DNA of 33,787 bases from Bacillota bacterium (GTDB lineage Bacteria > Bacillota > Limnochordia > DTU087): positions 1 through 33,787 of the forward strand of contig JAAYGR010000048.1 of the NCBI GenBank assembly GCA_012727675.1. Reading direction: 5' to 3'. The notes beneath the pieces were generated by a model. The model had not been told where the DNA came from. It did no database searches and saw nothing but the letters and a program-made list of their open reading frames with translations. Both the position numbers and the translations under genes were made by a program. Positions 1 to 8,303 of this stretch are shown here, in pieces. Positions within the stretch are counted from its first letter, which is position 1, and each line of letters begins with the position of its first letter.

Positions 1-2
1 AG

Positions 3-149
3 CGAGCACTGGCTGCCGGAGCGGAGGCGGTCCATGTTGAGGTTTCTCAAGAGGATATAGTATCTGAGGTGGGAGACGAGAACGCCGCTCTATTCTTAGA
101 AAGAAGAATTGTCGCCCGAGCGGCAGGCCGGCCCAAGACCAGGGCGTAA
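3..149 (+). CDS. C-terminal tail of an unidentified upstream gene (partial)
   Basis: A reading frame open at the left edge of the window runs 48 codons to a TAA at 147-149. The visible tail contains AEAVHVEVSQEDI followed by ALFLERRIVARAAGRPK. The last part faintly resembles the C-termini of hydantoinase/oxoprolinase-family proteins, which often end in a beta strand plus an AxG motif, but this is an impression and not an identification. It ends 28 bases before the nucleoside kinase start in the same orientation, so the two genes are probably co-transcribed. Confidence 0.5.
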   Translation, partial: RALAAGAEAVHVEVSQEDIVSEVGDENAALFLERRIVARAAGRPKTRA

Positions 150-177
150 GACCCGTTTCAGTCTACACGGAGGTATA

Positions 178-1875
178 ATGATGGAGGCAAATAATACCCT
201 TCTACAGGTACAAATTGAAGGCCTAGGTAGCCGGCAGGTAAAGCCGGGGACCACCCTTCAGGAGCTGGCCAAAGACTGCTGGCCTGACAGCTGGCCGCGG
301 ATTCTAGCAGCCTATGTAGATAATGATCTTCGGGAACTGACTTATCCCATAACTAAGGGCTGCAGTATTTCCTTTTTTGGACTGGAAGTCAAGGATGGCT
401 ACCGGATATATCAAAGAAGTGCTGTGTTTTTACTGATCCGGGCTGCCCGGGAAGTTTTGCCTGGATGCAGGGTGATTATCGAACACTCCCTCAGTAACGG
501 CCTTTACGGCGAGATCCACTGCCAGAGGGCATTGGTGAAAAAGGACGTGGAGGCTATCGAGGCGAGGATGAGGGAGATCGCCTCCCAGGATGAGCCCTTT
601 GAGAAGCTTGTCCTGCCTAAAGAAGAGGCCATGGAGCTCTTTGCCAAGGACGGTCAGTATGATAAGGTAAACCTAATGAAATACCGGCAGTCGGATACTG
701 TTAATGTCTACCGCTCCGGGTGGTTTCATGACTATTTCTACGGTTACATGGTTCCCAGTGCTGGGTACCTAACGAAGTTTCGACTCCATTATTACCTGCC
801 GGGCTTCATCCTGCAGATCCCCGACCCCGACAATCCTGATCGGATTCCGCCTTATCGGGAGCAGCCAAAACTTGCCAGTGTCCACCGGGAGGCGGAGCAG
901 TGGGCCAAAATCCTGGATGTCGAGACAGTAGGAGCTTTAAACGACCTCATTGTCCAGGGAAAGAGCGGAGAGTTAATTAGAATCGCTGAGGCTCTTCATG
1001 AGAAGAAGATTGCCCAAATGGCAGACATGATCCATGGCCGCCACGACACCTTGAGGGTTATTCTGATCGCCGGCCCTTCATCTTCAGGGAAAACAACCTT
1101 TGTTCAGCGGCTGTCGGTTCAGCTGCGGGTCAACGGCTTAAGGCCTGTGGCGATTCATCTCGATGACTATTTTCTCGATCGGGAAAAAACCCCAAAGAAT
1201 GAACACGGCGAATATGATTTCGAGAGCATTGAAGCCATTGATCTGGAGCTGTTTAACACCCATCTTGCACAGCTGATCCAGGGTGAGGAGGTAGAGATTC
1301 CAACCTTTGATTTCACCAGCGGACGGCGGGTTTACACCGGCAAGCGCCTGCGGGTTGATCAGGGTCAGCCTATCATTATCGAAGGTATCCACGCCTTGAA
1401 TGACCGCTTGACGGCATCAATTCCCAGCGGCAATAAATTTAAGATATACATTAGCGCTCTAACACAGCTGAATATCGATCATCATAACAGAATTCCCACC
1501 ACTGACGGCAGGCTCCTGCGGCGGATAGTGCGGGATCATCAGTTCCGGGGACATTCAGCCCCTGATACCCTGCGCCTCTGGAGAGCTGTCCGCCGGGGGG
1601 AGAAGGAGAACATCTTCCCCTTCCAGGAAGAAGCCGATGTGATGTTCAATTCTGCCCTGCTCTATGAGTTTGCAGTGCTCAAGCAGTTTGCTGAGCCTCT
1701 CCTTCAGACCATCGGCCAGGAGGACCCGGGCTACAGCGAGGCCAAGCGGCTCCTGAAGTTTCTCAGTTATTTCTTGCCGCTGGATCCAGACGATGTACCG
1801 CCTACTTCTATACTGAGAGAGTTTATTGGGGGGAGCTGTTTCGAAGAAACAATCTCGGTAGCGAACGAATCCTAA
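178..1875 (+). CDS. Nucleoside (uridine-type) kinase with N-terminal TGS and SAD-like domains
   Basis: Predicted cytosolic P-loop kinase of about 565 residues. Residues 1-75 resemble a TGS domain. The next stretch (HSLSNGLYGEIHC near 105-117) resembles the second additional domain of threonyl-tRNA synthetase. The C-terminal half is a uridine kinase/phosphoribulokinase-type domain with Walker A GPSSSGKTTF and the downstream segment HLDDYFLDRE. This architecture is a known family in Firmicutes and Thermotogae; its substrate in this organism is unproven. ATG at 178, or ATG at 181, is the likely start, because GGAGG lies at 169-173. An in-frame TTG at 109 has no such site and lies inside the preceding gene. 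The gene is followed by a 215-base regulatory-looking gap before a sigma factor gene. Confidence 0.88.
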   Translation: MMEANNTLLQVQIEGLGSRQVKPGTTLQELAKDCWPDSWPRILAAYVDNDLRELTYPITKGCSISFFGLEVKDGYRIYQRSAVFLLIRAAREVLPGCRVIIEHSLSNGLYGEIHCQRALVKKDVEAIEARMREIASQDEPFEKLVLPKEEAMELFAKDGQYDKVNLMKYRQSDTVNVYRSGWFHDYFYGYMVPSAGYLTKFRLHYYLPGFILQIPDPDNPDRIPPYREQPKLASVHREAEQWAKILDVETVGALNDLIVQGKSGELIRIAEALHEKKIAQMADMIHGRHDTLRVILIAGPSSSGKTTFVQRLSVQLRVNGLRPVAIHLDDYFLDREKTPKNEHGEYDFESIEAIDLELFNTHLAQLIQGEEVEIPTFDFTSGRRVYTGKRLRVDQGQPIIIEGIHALNDRLTASIPSGNKFKIYISALTQLNIDHHNRIPTTDGRLLRRIVRDHQFRGHSAPDTLRLWRAVRRGEKENIFPFQEEADVMFNSALLYEFAVLKQFAEPLLQTIGQEDPGYSEAKRLLKFLSYFLPLDPDDVPPTSILREFIGGSCFEETISVANES

Positions 1876-1957
1876 GTAAGAATAAGAATGATTTAATATA
1901 AATGTTACATTTCCCGGCAGGATTCTTCTCCTTCACCAGGAATATATTAGCAAAACG

Positions 1958-2019
1958 TAGTCATTCCTAACAAGGTATCGTTACTGAAAAGTTACAATGA
2001 CTATTACCATCCATGGTAA
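1958..2019. promoter_or_regulatory. Two inverted repeats upstream of the sigma factor gene
   Basis: The 1876-2090 gap holds two dyads. TAGTCATT (1958-1965) is repeated inverted as AATGACTA (1996-2003). TTACCAT (2004-2010) is inverted as ATGGTAA (2013-2019), two bases apart. A TACAAT hexamer at 1993-1998 could be a -10 element but lacks a good -35 partner. The dyads may be operators for control of the sigma gene at 2091. This is inference from position only. Confidence 0.35.
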
Positions 2020-2090
2020 ATAGAGACTGCGCCGGAAGGAGTCAACGACTTGTCGCTAATCGGAAGAACCTGAGGTGAAGGAGGGATAGA

Positions 2091-2864
2091 ATGCTGGCAC
2101 TGGAAGAGGTCTCCTACAGAAAGCTCTCGTACAGGAGAGATAAAGAGTTGGTGACCAAGTATCTGGCATTGTATGAGAAGAACCGGTCCCCGGAGCTACT
2201 AGAGCTCCTGGTAGAGGCTTATTGGGAATTGGTGGAATACCTGGCTGGTAAGTTTACTCAGGATAGACAGATGCGAGAGGATCTTGTTCAGGTAGGGGGA
2301 ATCGGGCTAATCAAGGCCCTGCAGCGGTTCGACAGCAGTCGGAAAGTCCAGTTCGTCACATATGCTACACCAACCATTATCGGGGAGATCAAGAGGTATT
2401 TAAGGGACAGTACCTGGAGTTTAAAGGTCGGCCGAGATGCAAAGCGGCTCTATTACCAGATTGAAGAGGCTAGGGCATACCTTTCCAGCAAGTTGGGCAG
2501 AGCCGTTACGATGAAAGAAATTGCCGAGTGGCTGGGTATTGAAGAGGAAAAGCTCCTGGAAGCCTATGAGGCAGGTCCCAATCGTGTATCTACTTCCCTC
2601 CAGCAGGAAAGCAGCGGCGACGAGATGGTGTTGGAAGATTTCCTAGGAGATACCGATGATGATTACGAAGCAGTAGAGAATCGTTTGCTGATTAGAGGCT
2701 TAATCGGTACTCTACCGCAGCGGGAACGCCAGATTCTTTACTTACGGTATGTCGAAGGATTGTCCCAAAGCCTGGTAGGTGAAATGCTCGGGATATCCCA
2801 GATGCATGTTTCTCGGCTTGAACGAAAGGCGCTAGGGAAGCTGCGGCGAGCCAGCTCCTCGTAA
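2091..2864 (+). CDS. RNA polymerase sigma factor, SigB/SigF/SigG family
   Basis: Alternative sigma factor of 257 residues, close to the usual 250-260 for this group. It would direct RNA polymerase to a dedicated promoter set. Region 2 is clear at about residues 62-106 (LVQVGGIGLIKALQRFD, then FVTYATPTIIGEIKRYLRD). Region 3 lies in the middle, and region 4 at about 208-253 carries a helix-turn-helix with LPQRERQILYLRYVEGLSQ. The ATG at 2091 sits seven bases after AAGGAGGG. No anti-sigma (SpoIIAB/RsbW-like) or anti-anti-sigma gene adjoins it, unlike sigF or sigB operons. It could be a divergent SigF/SigG or an orphan of the class; which one cannot be told here. A strong terminator follows, so it is probably monocistronic. 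Confidence 0.9.
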   Translation: MLALEEVSYRKLSYRRDKELVTKYLALYEKNRSPELLELLVEAYWELVEYLAGKFTQDRQMREDLVQVGGIGLIKALQRFDSSRKVQFVTYATPTIIGEIKRYLRDSTWSLKVGRDAKRLYYQIEEARAYLSSKLGRAVTMKEIAEWLGIEEEKLLEAYEAGPNRVSTSLQQESSGDEMVLEDFLGDTDDDYEAVENRLLIRGLIGTLPQRERQILYLRYVEGLSQSLVGEMLGISQMHVSRLERKALGKLRRASSS

Positions 2865-2887
2865 GAGTATAGACTTGGAATCAGCTG

Positions 2888-2920
2888 AAGCCAGGGTTTG
2901 CAAACCCTGGCTTTTGCACT
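2888..2920 (+). terminator. Intrinsic terminator after the sigma factor gene
   Basis: A perfect 13+13 base palindrome (AAGCCAGGGTTTG followed by its complement, 2888-2913) runs into TTTT, 24 bases after the sigma stop codon. The strength and position fit a rho-independent terminator. Confidence 0.85.
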
Positions 2921-2948
2921 AGTTGGAACCGTAAACTTCCAGTTTTAA

Positions 2949-2957
2949 TGGTATAAT
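2949..2957 (+). promoter_or_regulatory. Extended -10 promoter element for the patatin-purE genes
   Basis: TGGTATAAT gives a consensus -10 hexamer at 2952-2957 with the TG extension. No good -35 box stands 16-18 bases upstream, which extended -10 promoters tolerate. It lies between a terminator and the patatin-like gene, so it probably drives that gene and purE. Confidence 0.6.
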
Positions 2958-3009
2958 AAGTGGTAGTGATAGAAGCACATTTGACAAAATATGGCAGGAC
3001 AGGAAAGCT

Positions 3010-3037
3010 CCTGGCTTAGTAAACCTGGCTTAGTAAA
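3010..3037 (+). repeat. Perfect 14-base tandem duplication in the patatin leader
   Basis: CCTGGCTTAGTAAA occurs twice without a gap (3010-3023 and 3024-3037), immediately before the ribosome-binding site GGGGTGG of the patatin gene. It may be a recent slippage duplication. Confidence 0.9.
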
Positions 3038-3051
3038 GGGGTGGAGTCTGG

Positions 3052-3834
3052 CTGGTAGATAAACGGTTGGGATTAGCCTTAGGGGGAGGGGCTGCCAGGG
3101 GGATTGCCCATCTAGGCGTCCTTCAAGTCCTGTGGGAGCAGGGCATTCCCATTGGTGCCATTGCCGGTACCAGTGCCGGGGCCGTGGTGGGAGCACTTAT
3201 CGCTGCAGGTTTTTCCCCTTCTGAGCTCATAGAAATTGCCAAGTCCAGCAACTGGTGGTTCCTGGCCCGAGGCGTATCCCTAAGAACAGGTTTGCTTCAG
3301 TCTTCTGGAATAGAGAGATGGCTGGGCCGTTATCTAAAGGGCAAGAGCTTTGCGGAGTTGGATACCCCGCTGGCGGTGGTGGCTTCAGACTTAGTCAGGG
3401 GCGAGACAGTGGTCTTGAGCCAAGGGGATGTGGCGTTGGCAGTTCGGATAAGCTGTACTGTTCCCGGCATCTACGCACCGGTGGAGCACCACGGGCGATA
3501 TTTAGTTGATGGCGGATTGACGGAAAATGTCCCCGTTGACACTGCCCTTCAGATGGATATCGATGGGGTTATCGCGGTCAGTCTCAATGGTTCCTTCCTA
3601 GACGGGGAAAAGCCGGAACGCCCAGCCGATGTAATACAGCAGGCCATCAGCATCCTGCAGAGGGCCCATGTCGAGAAACAGCTGGGTAAGGCTGACTTGG
3701 CGATTGTGCCGGATTTAGGCGGCTTGGGCCTAACGGATTTCCACGCTGTAGATGAGTTTGTGCGGCTCGGCCGGGAGGCAATGGAGCAGGCTTTGCCAAA
3801 ACTGGGATTATTGCTGGAGAAAGGGAATCTATGA
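3052..3834 (+). CDS. Patatin-like phospholipase/esterase (RssA/YchK type)
   Basis: Serine acyl hydrolase of about 260 residues. The glycine-rich oxyanion loop LGLALGGGAARG is at the N-terminus, the nucleophile elbow is GTSAG (within AIAGTSAGAVVGA), and the catalytic Asp motif is DGG in YLVDGGLTENVP. These are the Ser-Asp dyad hallmarks of the patatin family. No signal peptide is visible, so it should be cytosolic. The start is unusual. The frame opens after a TAA at 3034, and the best ribosome-site spacing (GGGGTGG at 3038-3044) points to a CTG codon at 3052, giving a normal family N-terminus. A TTG at 3067 is the alternative but lies more than 20 bases from that site and would begin right at the oxyanion loop. 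Its stop overlaps the purE start by four bases. The lipid substrate is unknown. Confidence 0.85.
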   Translation: MVDKRLGLALGGGAARGIAHLGVLQVLWEQGIPIGAIAGTSAGAVVGALIAAGFSPSELIEIAKSSNWWFLARGVSLRTGLLQSSGIERWLGRYLKGKSFAELDTPLAVVASDLVRGETVVLSQGDVALAVRISCTVPGIYAPVEHHGRYLVDGGLTENVPVDTALQMDIDGVIAVSLNGSFLDGEKPERPADVIQQAISILQRAHVEKQLGKADLAIVPDLGGLGLTDFHAVDEFVRLGREAMEQALPKLGLLLEKGNL

Positions 3835-4379
3835 CTATGAACGGAGCAAAAGCGAAAAATAATTCTCTGATTGGTGTAGTGATCGGCAGTGACAGTGATC
3901 TACCGGTAATGGCCTCTGGTCTGGAACTCTTGGATGAATGGGGGGTACCCTTTGAGGTAAAGATCTTATCAGCTCATCGGACCCCAAAAGAGGCGGCGGA
4001 TTTTGCGCAGACTGCCGCAGAGCGGGGACTTAAAGTGATTATCGCGGCGGCGGGCATGGCAGCCCATCTGCCGGGGGTTCTCGCTGCTTATACCCATTTA
4101 CCGGTGATCGGGGTGCCCATCGCCAGCGGTCACCTTAAGGGAATAGATGCTCTGTATTCCATAGTACAAATGCCTCCAGGCATACCGGTGGCGTCGGTGG
4201 GAATCAATGCCGGAAGGAATGCAGCAATCTTAGCTGTTGAAATACTCAGCTTGACTGATCCTACTTGGCAGGATAAGCTAGATATGTACAGAAAGAAACA
4301 AGCAGAGGCAGTCTTGGATAAGAACGCGAGACTAGAGAAGTGCGGCTTTAGGGCATACCTAGATGGCGGGCAGCCCTAG
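3831..4379 (+). CDS. purE: N5-carboxyaminoimidazole ribonucleotide mutase, PurE class I
   Basis: Purine biosynthesis enzyme that moves the carboxylate of N5-CAIR to give CAIR. It has 182 residues. The CAIR-binding loop GSDSDLPVM is at residues 19-27 and the catalytic SAHRTP is at 47-52, followed by a second loop near IIAAAGMAAHLPG. This is the bacterial class I pattern, which normally works with PurK; no purK lies in the window. Its ATG overlaps the patatin stop codon as ATGA, implying translational coupling. A riboswitch and terminator separate it from the following pur genes, so it seems transcribed with the lipase gene and not with purL. Confidence 0.95.
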   Translation: MTMNGAKAKNNSLIGVVIGSDSDLPVMASGLELLDEWGVPFEVKILSAHRTPKEAADFAQTAAERGLKVIIAAAGMAAHLPGVLAAYTHLPVIGVPIASGHLKGIDALYSIVQMPPGIPVASVGINAGRNAAILAVEILSLTDPTWQDKLDMYRKKQAEAVLDKNARLEKCGFRAYLDGGQP

Positions 4380-4398
4380 AGCTCCGCAGCAAGTTGGA

Positions 4399-4426
4399 TT
4401 GCCACTGGGAGTTAAAACTACATATT
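4399..4426 (+). promoter_or_regulatory. Possible promoter for the riboswitch-purL transcript
   Basis: TTGCCA (4399-4404), a 16-base spacer and CATATT (4421-4426) would place the RNA start near 4433, exactly where the riboswitch fold begins. The -10 hexamer is only a 4/6 match, so readthrough from purE is an alternative source of transcript. Confidence 0.4.
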
Positions 4427-4430
4427 CATG

Positions 4431-4551
4431 GATGAAAGTGCACCTAGGGTTCCGCCGCAGCTGACGGGTCTGGACCGAGTGGTGCAGGCACTGACCGAAA
4501 GGGTCAGCGCTACACCGTAGAAGGATAAAAGCCTGGGCGGGTAGGTTTCAC
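4431..4551 (+). promoter_or_regulatory. ykkC-family riboswitch, probably the PRPP-sensing subtype
   Basis: The conserved ykkC elements appear in order: CTAGGGTTCCG (4444-4454), GGACCGAG (4472-4479), a hairpin CTGACC/GGTCAG (4491-4507), ACACCG (4512-4517) and GGATAAAAGCC (4523-4533). Closing helices are possible between TGAAA (4433-4437) and TTTCA (4546-4550), or between GTG plus ACCTA (4438-4446) and TAGGT plus CAC (4542-4551). ykkC RNAs include guanidine-I, ppGpp, PRPP and nucleotide-diphosphate sensors. The purine genes downstream, and the GGCGGGTAGGTTTC tail that I recall from PRPP examples, favour PRPP. Closing the aptamer uses bases needed for the following terminator, so ligand should switch expression on. 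Confidence 0.82.
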
Positions 4552-4580
4552 GATAATTTGTGCAACCTACCCATTTTTTT
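4539..4580 (+). terminator. Riboswitch-controlled intrinsic terminator before purL
   Basis: GGGTAGGTT (4539-4547) pairs with AACCTACCC (4564-4572). An inner CAC/GTG extension fits between them, and seven T residues follow (4574-4580). Its 5' arm overlaps the 3' strand of the aptamer-closing helix (4542-4551), so terminator and closed aptamer exclude each other. Confidence 0.88.
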
Positions 4581-4656
4581 CAAGACCAGGTTGGGTTTTC
4601 AGAGAAAACGATGAGTCTGGAAAGAAGCAGCAACATCCGAGAAGGAGGTAGGGGCA

Positions 4657-6894
4657 ATGACAGCCGACAAGTCCAAGCGTTGGGAAGATGCAGGGCTTAC
4701 CGCAGAGGAATATGGGATGATTGAGGATGCCCTTGGGCGGGAGCCCAATGATCTGGAATTGGCGCTGTTTTCTGTCATGTGGTCAGAACACTGCGGATAC
4801 AAGTATTCCCGGGCACTGCTTAAGAAGCTGCCGACTACCGGTAGTCAAGTGCTGCAGGGTCCCGGTGAGAATGCAGGGATTATTGATATTCAAGATGGAC
4901 AGGCAGTAGTTATGAAGATTGAAAGCCACAACCACCCTTCGGCAGTTGAGCCCTACGCCGGTGCTGCCACAGGGGTCGGCGGTATACTCAGGGATATTTT
5001 CACCATGGGGGCTAGGCCGGTGGCTGGTTTGAATTCCCTCCGTTTTGGTCCACTGACTGATTCCCACCAGCGGGAACTGTTGACTGGGGCGGTGGCCGGC
5101 ATGGCCGACTACGGCCGTACTTTCGGTATTCCCATGATCGCAGGCGAGGTCTATTTTGATGACTCATACAGTGAAAACTGTCTGGTTAATGCCATGGCTG
5201 TCGGTTTCTTGGATAAAGGCGACCCAATTGCCAAGGGAATTGCCGCTGGTGTCGGCAATGTAGTAATGGCTGCAGGAACACCAACGGGCCGGGACGGTAT
5301 CGAAGGTGCTGCCTTTGCATCAGTAGAACTCACCGAGGAAGCCGCCGAAAGAAAGGCTGCAATACCCAAAGGATATCCAGAAATGGGAAAACGCCTTATG
5401 GAAGCCTGCCTGGAGGCCATTAAGGCCGGTGTTTTGGTGGGCATTCAAGATATGGGAGCAGCGGGCCTAACCAGTTCTGCCTGTGAAATGGCCGCCAGGG
5501 GCAAGCACGGCATTGAGCTGGATCTTAGTTTGGTCCCTGTGCGGGAGCCGGATATGACGCCCTACGAAATCATGCTTTCTGAGACCCAGGAGCGGATGCT
5601 GTTTGTGGTGAAGGCCGGTGAAGAAGAGGCGGTTCAGGCCATCTTCGACAAATGGGATGTGCCTCTAGCTGTAATAGGTAGAGTAACCGATGACGGTCTT
5701 CTGAGGCTGAAGGACGGCGATGAGGTGGTGGCTGAGGTCCCCGCTGAGGCTCTGGCCGATGCACCTGTTTACCATCCTGCTGCCCGGCGTCCAGATTATT
5801 TGGATGAAACGGAGAGCTTTGACCTTGCTGCCGTTGCCGAACCTGATGATTACGGCAAGGTGCTCCTGAAACTGTTGGGTTCACCAAATATCTCCAGCAG
5901 GGAATGGATCTTTGAGCGGTTTGACCACCAGGTTGGCGGAAATACCCTTTCGGTAGCCGGCCTTACCGGGGCAGGAGTCATTGGGATCAAGGATAGCGAT
6001 AAGGCCGTTGCCTTTAGTGTAGACTGTAACTCCCGCTTGTGTTATCTGGGTCCCCGTACCGGTGCAGCTGCTGCCGTTGCCGAGGCTGCTAGGAATCTAG
6101 TCTGTACCGGGGCTAAGCCATTGGCTGTTACCGACGGTCTAAATTTCGGCAGCCCGGAAAAACCGGAGATCTATTGGCAGTTTTCCGAAACCATCGGCGG
6201 TATCGCTGAAGCTTGCAAAAAGCTAGATACGCCGGTAATCGGTGGTAATGTGTCGTTTTACAATGAGAGCAAAGGAAAAGCGATTTATCCTACGCCCATA
6301 ATTGGAATGGCAGGCCTCATCGATAACAAAGCAAACATCTGCACCCAGAACTTCAAGAAGGCCGGAGACGTCATTGTACTGCTGGGAGAGAATAAGGGTG
6401 AGCTGGGCGGGAGTGAATATCTCAATGTTATCCACGGCCTAGTGGCTGGGCGCCCGCCTCAGCTTGATCTGGAACTGGAAAAGCGGGTTCAGGATTTGTG
6501 CCTTGCTGCTATCCGGGAAGGATTGCTGAGTTCCGCCCATGACTGCAGTGAAGGCGGCTTGGCTGTGAACCTGGCCGAATCCTGCATTCTCGGCAGCTTA
6601 GGAGCTGAAGTAACCTTGGAGGACCAGGAACTGTCCCCTGCCCAGCTGCTTTACGGAGAAAGCCACAGCCGCATCGTGGTATCACTGGCACCTGAGCATC
6701 TAGGTAGGCTGCAGCAGCTGGCAGAGGAGTTTAGTGCTCCCTTGACTGTAATCGGGAAAGTCCAGGAGGGGAATCTGCAGATCCAAGCAAGAGCCCAGAC
6801 TGGAGAAGATACCGATCAGGTGCTAATCGATCTGCCGCTGCAAGAATTAGAAGCGGCTTGGCGGAGGGCTATTCCATGTCAAATGGAATCTTGA
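4657..6894 (+). CDS. purL: Phosphoribosylformylglycinamidine synthase II, small-type PurL
   Basis: Catalytic subunit of FGAM synthase, which converts FGAR, ATP and glutamine-derived ammonia to FGAM. Its 745 residues match the small PurL type, which needs separate PurS and PurQ subunits. Visible motifs are HCGYKYSR at residues 45-52 and [12 protein letters not shown] at 89-100. Later come GGVSF-like [10 protein letters not shown] and HDCSEGGL in the second ATP-binding half. The ATG at 4657 lies eight bases after AAGGAGG. It is the first gene behind the riboswitch terminator. purS and purQ usually sit just upstream but are absent here, so they must be elsewhere. The 3' end overlaps purF by 19 bases. 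Confidence 0.96.
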   Translation: MTADKSKRWEDAGLTAEEYGMIEDALGREPNDLELALFSVMWSEHCGYKYSRALLKKLPTTGSQVLQGPGENAGIIDIQDGQAVVMKIESHNHPSAVEPYAGAATGVGGILRDIFTMGARPVAGLNSLRFGPLTDSHQRELLTGAVAGMADYGRTFGIPMIAGEVYFDDSYSENCLVNAMAVGFLDKGDPIAKGIAAGVGNVVMAAGTPTGRDGIEGAAFASVELTEEAAERKAAIPKGYPEMGKRLMEACLEAIKAGVLVGIQDMGAAGLTSSACEMAARGKHGIELDLSLVPVREPDMTPYEIMLSETQERMLFVVKAGEEEAVQAIFDKWDVPLAVIGRVTDDGLLRLKDGDEVVAEVPAEALADAPVYHPAARRPDYLDETESFDLAAVAEPDDYGKVLLKLLGSPNISSREWIFERFDHQVGGNTLSVAGLTGAGVIGIKDSDKAVAFSVDCNSRLCYLGPRTGAAAAVAEAARNLVCTGAKPLAVTDGLNFGSPEKPEIYWQFSETIGGIAEACKKLDTPVIGGNVSFYNESKGKAIYPTPIIGMAGLIDNKANICTQNFKKAGDVIVLLGENKGELGGSEYLNVIHGLVAGRPPQLDLELEKRVQDLCLAAIREGLLSSAHDCSEGGLAVNLAESCILGSLGAEVTLEDQELSPAQLLYGESHSRIVVSLAPEHLGRLQQLAEEFSAPLTVIGKVQEGNLQIQARAQTGEDTDQVLIDLPLQELEAAWRRAIPCQMES

Positions 6895-8303
6895 GATTGG
6901 CTGAGAAACACCCAGATAAGCCCCGGGAAGCCTGTGGGGTTATAGGGATCTGGGGCGAGAACCAAGATGTGCAGGTTGTGCATCTGTGCTATCTGGGTTT
7001 ATATGCCTTGCAGCATCGGGGACAAGAAGGGGCCGGCATCGTAACCTTTGATGGGCAGGAAATGCGGCTTTACAAGGGTGCCGGCCTTGTGCCGGAGGTT
7101 TTCGATGAAGACAATCTAGCGGAGCTGGAGGGTTTTGCGGGACTCGGCCATGTGCGCCTGGCAGCCAAGGGAGAGAGACATGTGGTCAATACCCAGCCTT
7201 TCCTGGTGAGATCATCCTACGGTAGTCTCGCTGTTGCTCAGAACGGGAGTCTCATAAACGGCAGCGAGCTTCGGGAGAGGCTCTTACAAAAGGGTACCGT
7301 TTTGCAGACCGACAGCGACTCGGAGGTGATCCTCAATCTTATTGCCCAAAGCGGTGAGGAAAGCCTGCCGGCAGCAGTTGCAAGAACTTTGGAGCTCATC
7401 GAAGGTGCCTACGCCCTGGTAATCCTCGGAGAGGATATGCTGCTGGCTGCCAGGGACCCTTGGGGAAATCGCCCGCTAACCCTGGGCAGGGTGGAACAGG
7501 GTTATATGGTAGCCTCCGAGTCCTGTGCCATCGCTAACCTAGGCGGAGAGGTAATTAGAGAAGTTGAGCCTGGAGAACTCCTGATTTTAGACTGGTCTGG
7601 ATGGCGCACGTACAGACAGCAAAGTGCAGACAGGAAGGCACTGTGTTCCTTTGAACATGTATATTTCGCCCGCCCAGACAGCTGCATTGGCGGGAAGAAT
7701 GCCTATCTTGTCCGTAAGGCCATCGGCAGAGAACTGGCCAGGGAAGCACCTGTTAATGCCGATGTAGTTATAGGTGCTCCTGATTCGGGAGTTGCTCCGG
7801 CCCTGGGTTTTGCGGAGGAGGCGGGTCTGCCCTTTGAGATCGGTGTGATCAAGAACCGCTATGTGGGACGAACCTTCATGCGGCCTACCCAAGCAGACAG
7901 ACGGACAGCGGTGAGGATCAAGCTGAACCCCGTGGTTGATGTCCTGCAGGGGAAGCGGGTAGCAGTCGTTGATGACTCTATTGTCCGGGGGACAACTTCC
8001 GGTAAACTGATTGCTTTGCTGCGGGAAGCTGGTGCCCGGGAAGTACACATGTATGTGGCTTCGCCTCCATATCGTTTTCCCTGTTTCTACGGCAATGAGC
8101 CTTCATCCAAGAGCGAACTGGTGGCTTCGGGTCGGACCCTTGACCAGCTTAAGGATCTCATCGGCGCTGATTCCCTGCACTATATTTCCATTGATGGGCT
8201 GGTAAGAGCCATCGGTATCCCCCGGGATCAATTGTGTGTTGCTTGTTTTACAGGCGAATACCCCATTACTCCAGCCAACTATCGGAGGGAAGAGGATGGA
8301 TAA
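6876..8303 (+). CDS. purF: Amidophosphoribosyltransferase (glutamine PRPP amidotransferase), Fe-S type
   Basis: First committed purine enzyme: PRPP plus glutamine gives phosphoribosylamine. It has 475 residues. A short propeptide precedes Cys20 ([10 protein letters not shown]), the expected N-terminal nucleophile after self-cleavage. The [12 protein letters not shown] glutaminase segment and the PRPP loop [13 protein letters not shown] follow. Cysteines in [17 protein letters not shown] and CVACFTG match the four ligands of the structural 4Fe-4S cluster of Bacillus-type PurF, which makes the enzyme oxygen sensitive. The ATG at 6876 has GGAGGG seven bases upstream; an earlier in-frame ATG at 6858 lacks this. 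It overlaps purL by 19 bases and purM by 8. Its substrate PRPP is the likely ligand of the upstream riboswitch. Confidence 0.96.
   Translation: MSNGILRLAEKHPDKPREACGVIGIWGENQDVQVVHLCYLGLYALQHRGQEGAGIVTFDGQEMRLYKGAGLVPEVFDEDNLAELEGFAGLGHVRLAAKGERHVVNTQPFLVRSSYGSLAVAQNGSLINGSELRERLLQKGTVLQTDSDSEVILNLIAQSGEESLPAAVARTLELIEGAYALVILGEDMLLAARDPWGNRPLTLGRVEQGYMVASESCAIANLGGEVIREVEPGELLILDWSGWRTYRQQSADRKALCSFEHVYFARPDSCIGGKNAYLVRKAIGRELAREAPVNADVVIGAPDSGVAPALGFAEEAGLPFEIGVIKNRYVGRTFMRPTQADRRTAVRIKLNPVVDVLQGKRVAVVDDSIVRGTTSGKLIALLREAGAREVHMYVASPPYRFPCFYGNEPSSKSELVASGRTLDQLKDLIGADSLHYISIDGLVRAIGIPRDQLCVACFTGEYPITPANYRREEDG

Noticed and set aside
2981-2986. Perfect TTGACA upstream of the patatin gene
   Set aside because: No -10-like hexamer lies 16-18 bases downstream; the extended -10 at 2949-2957 is the better promoter.
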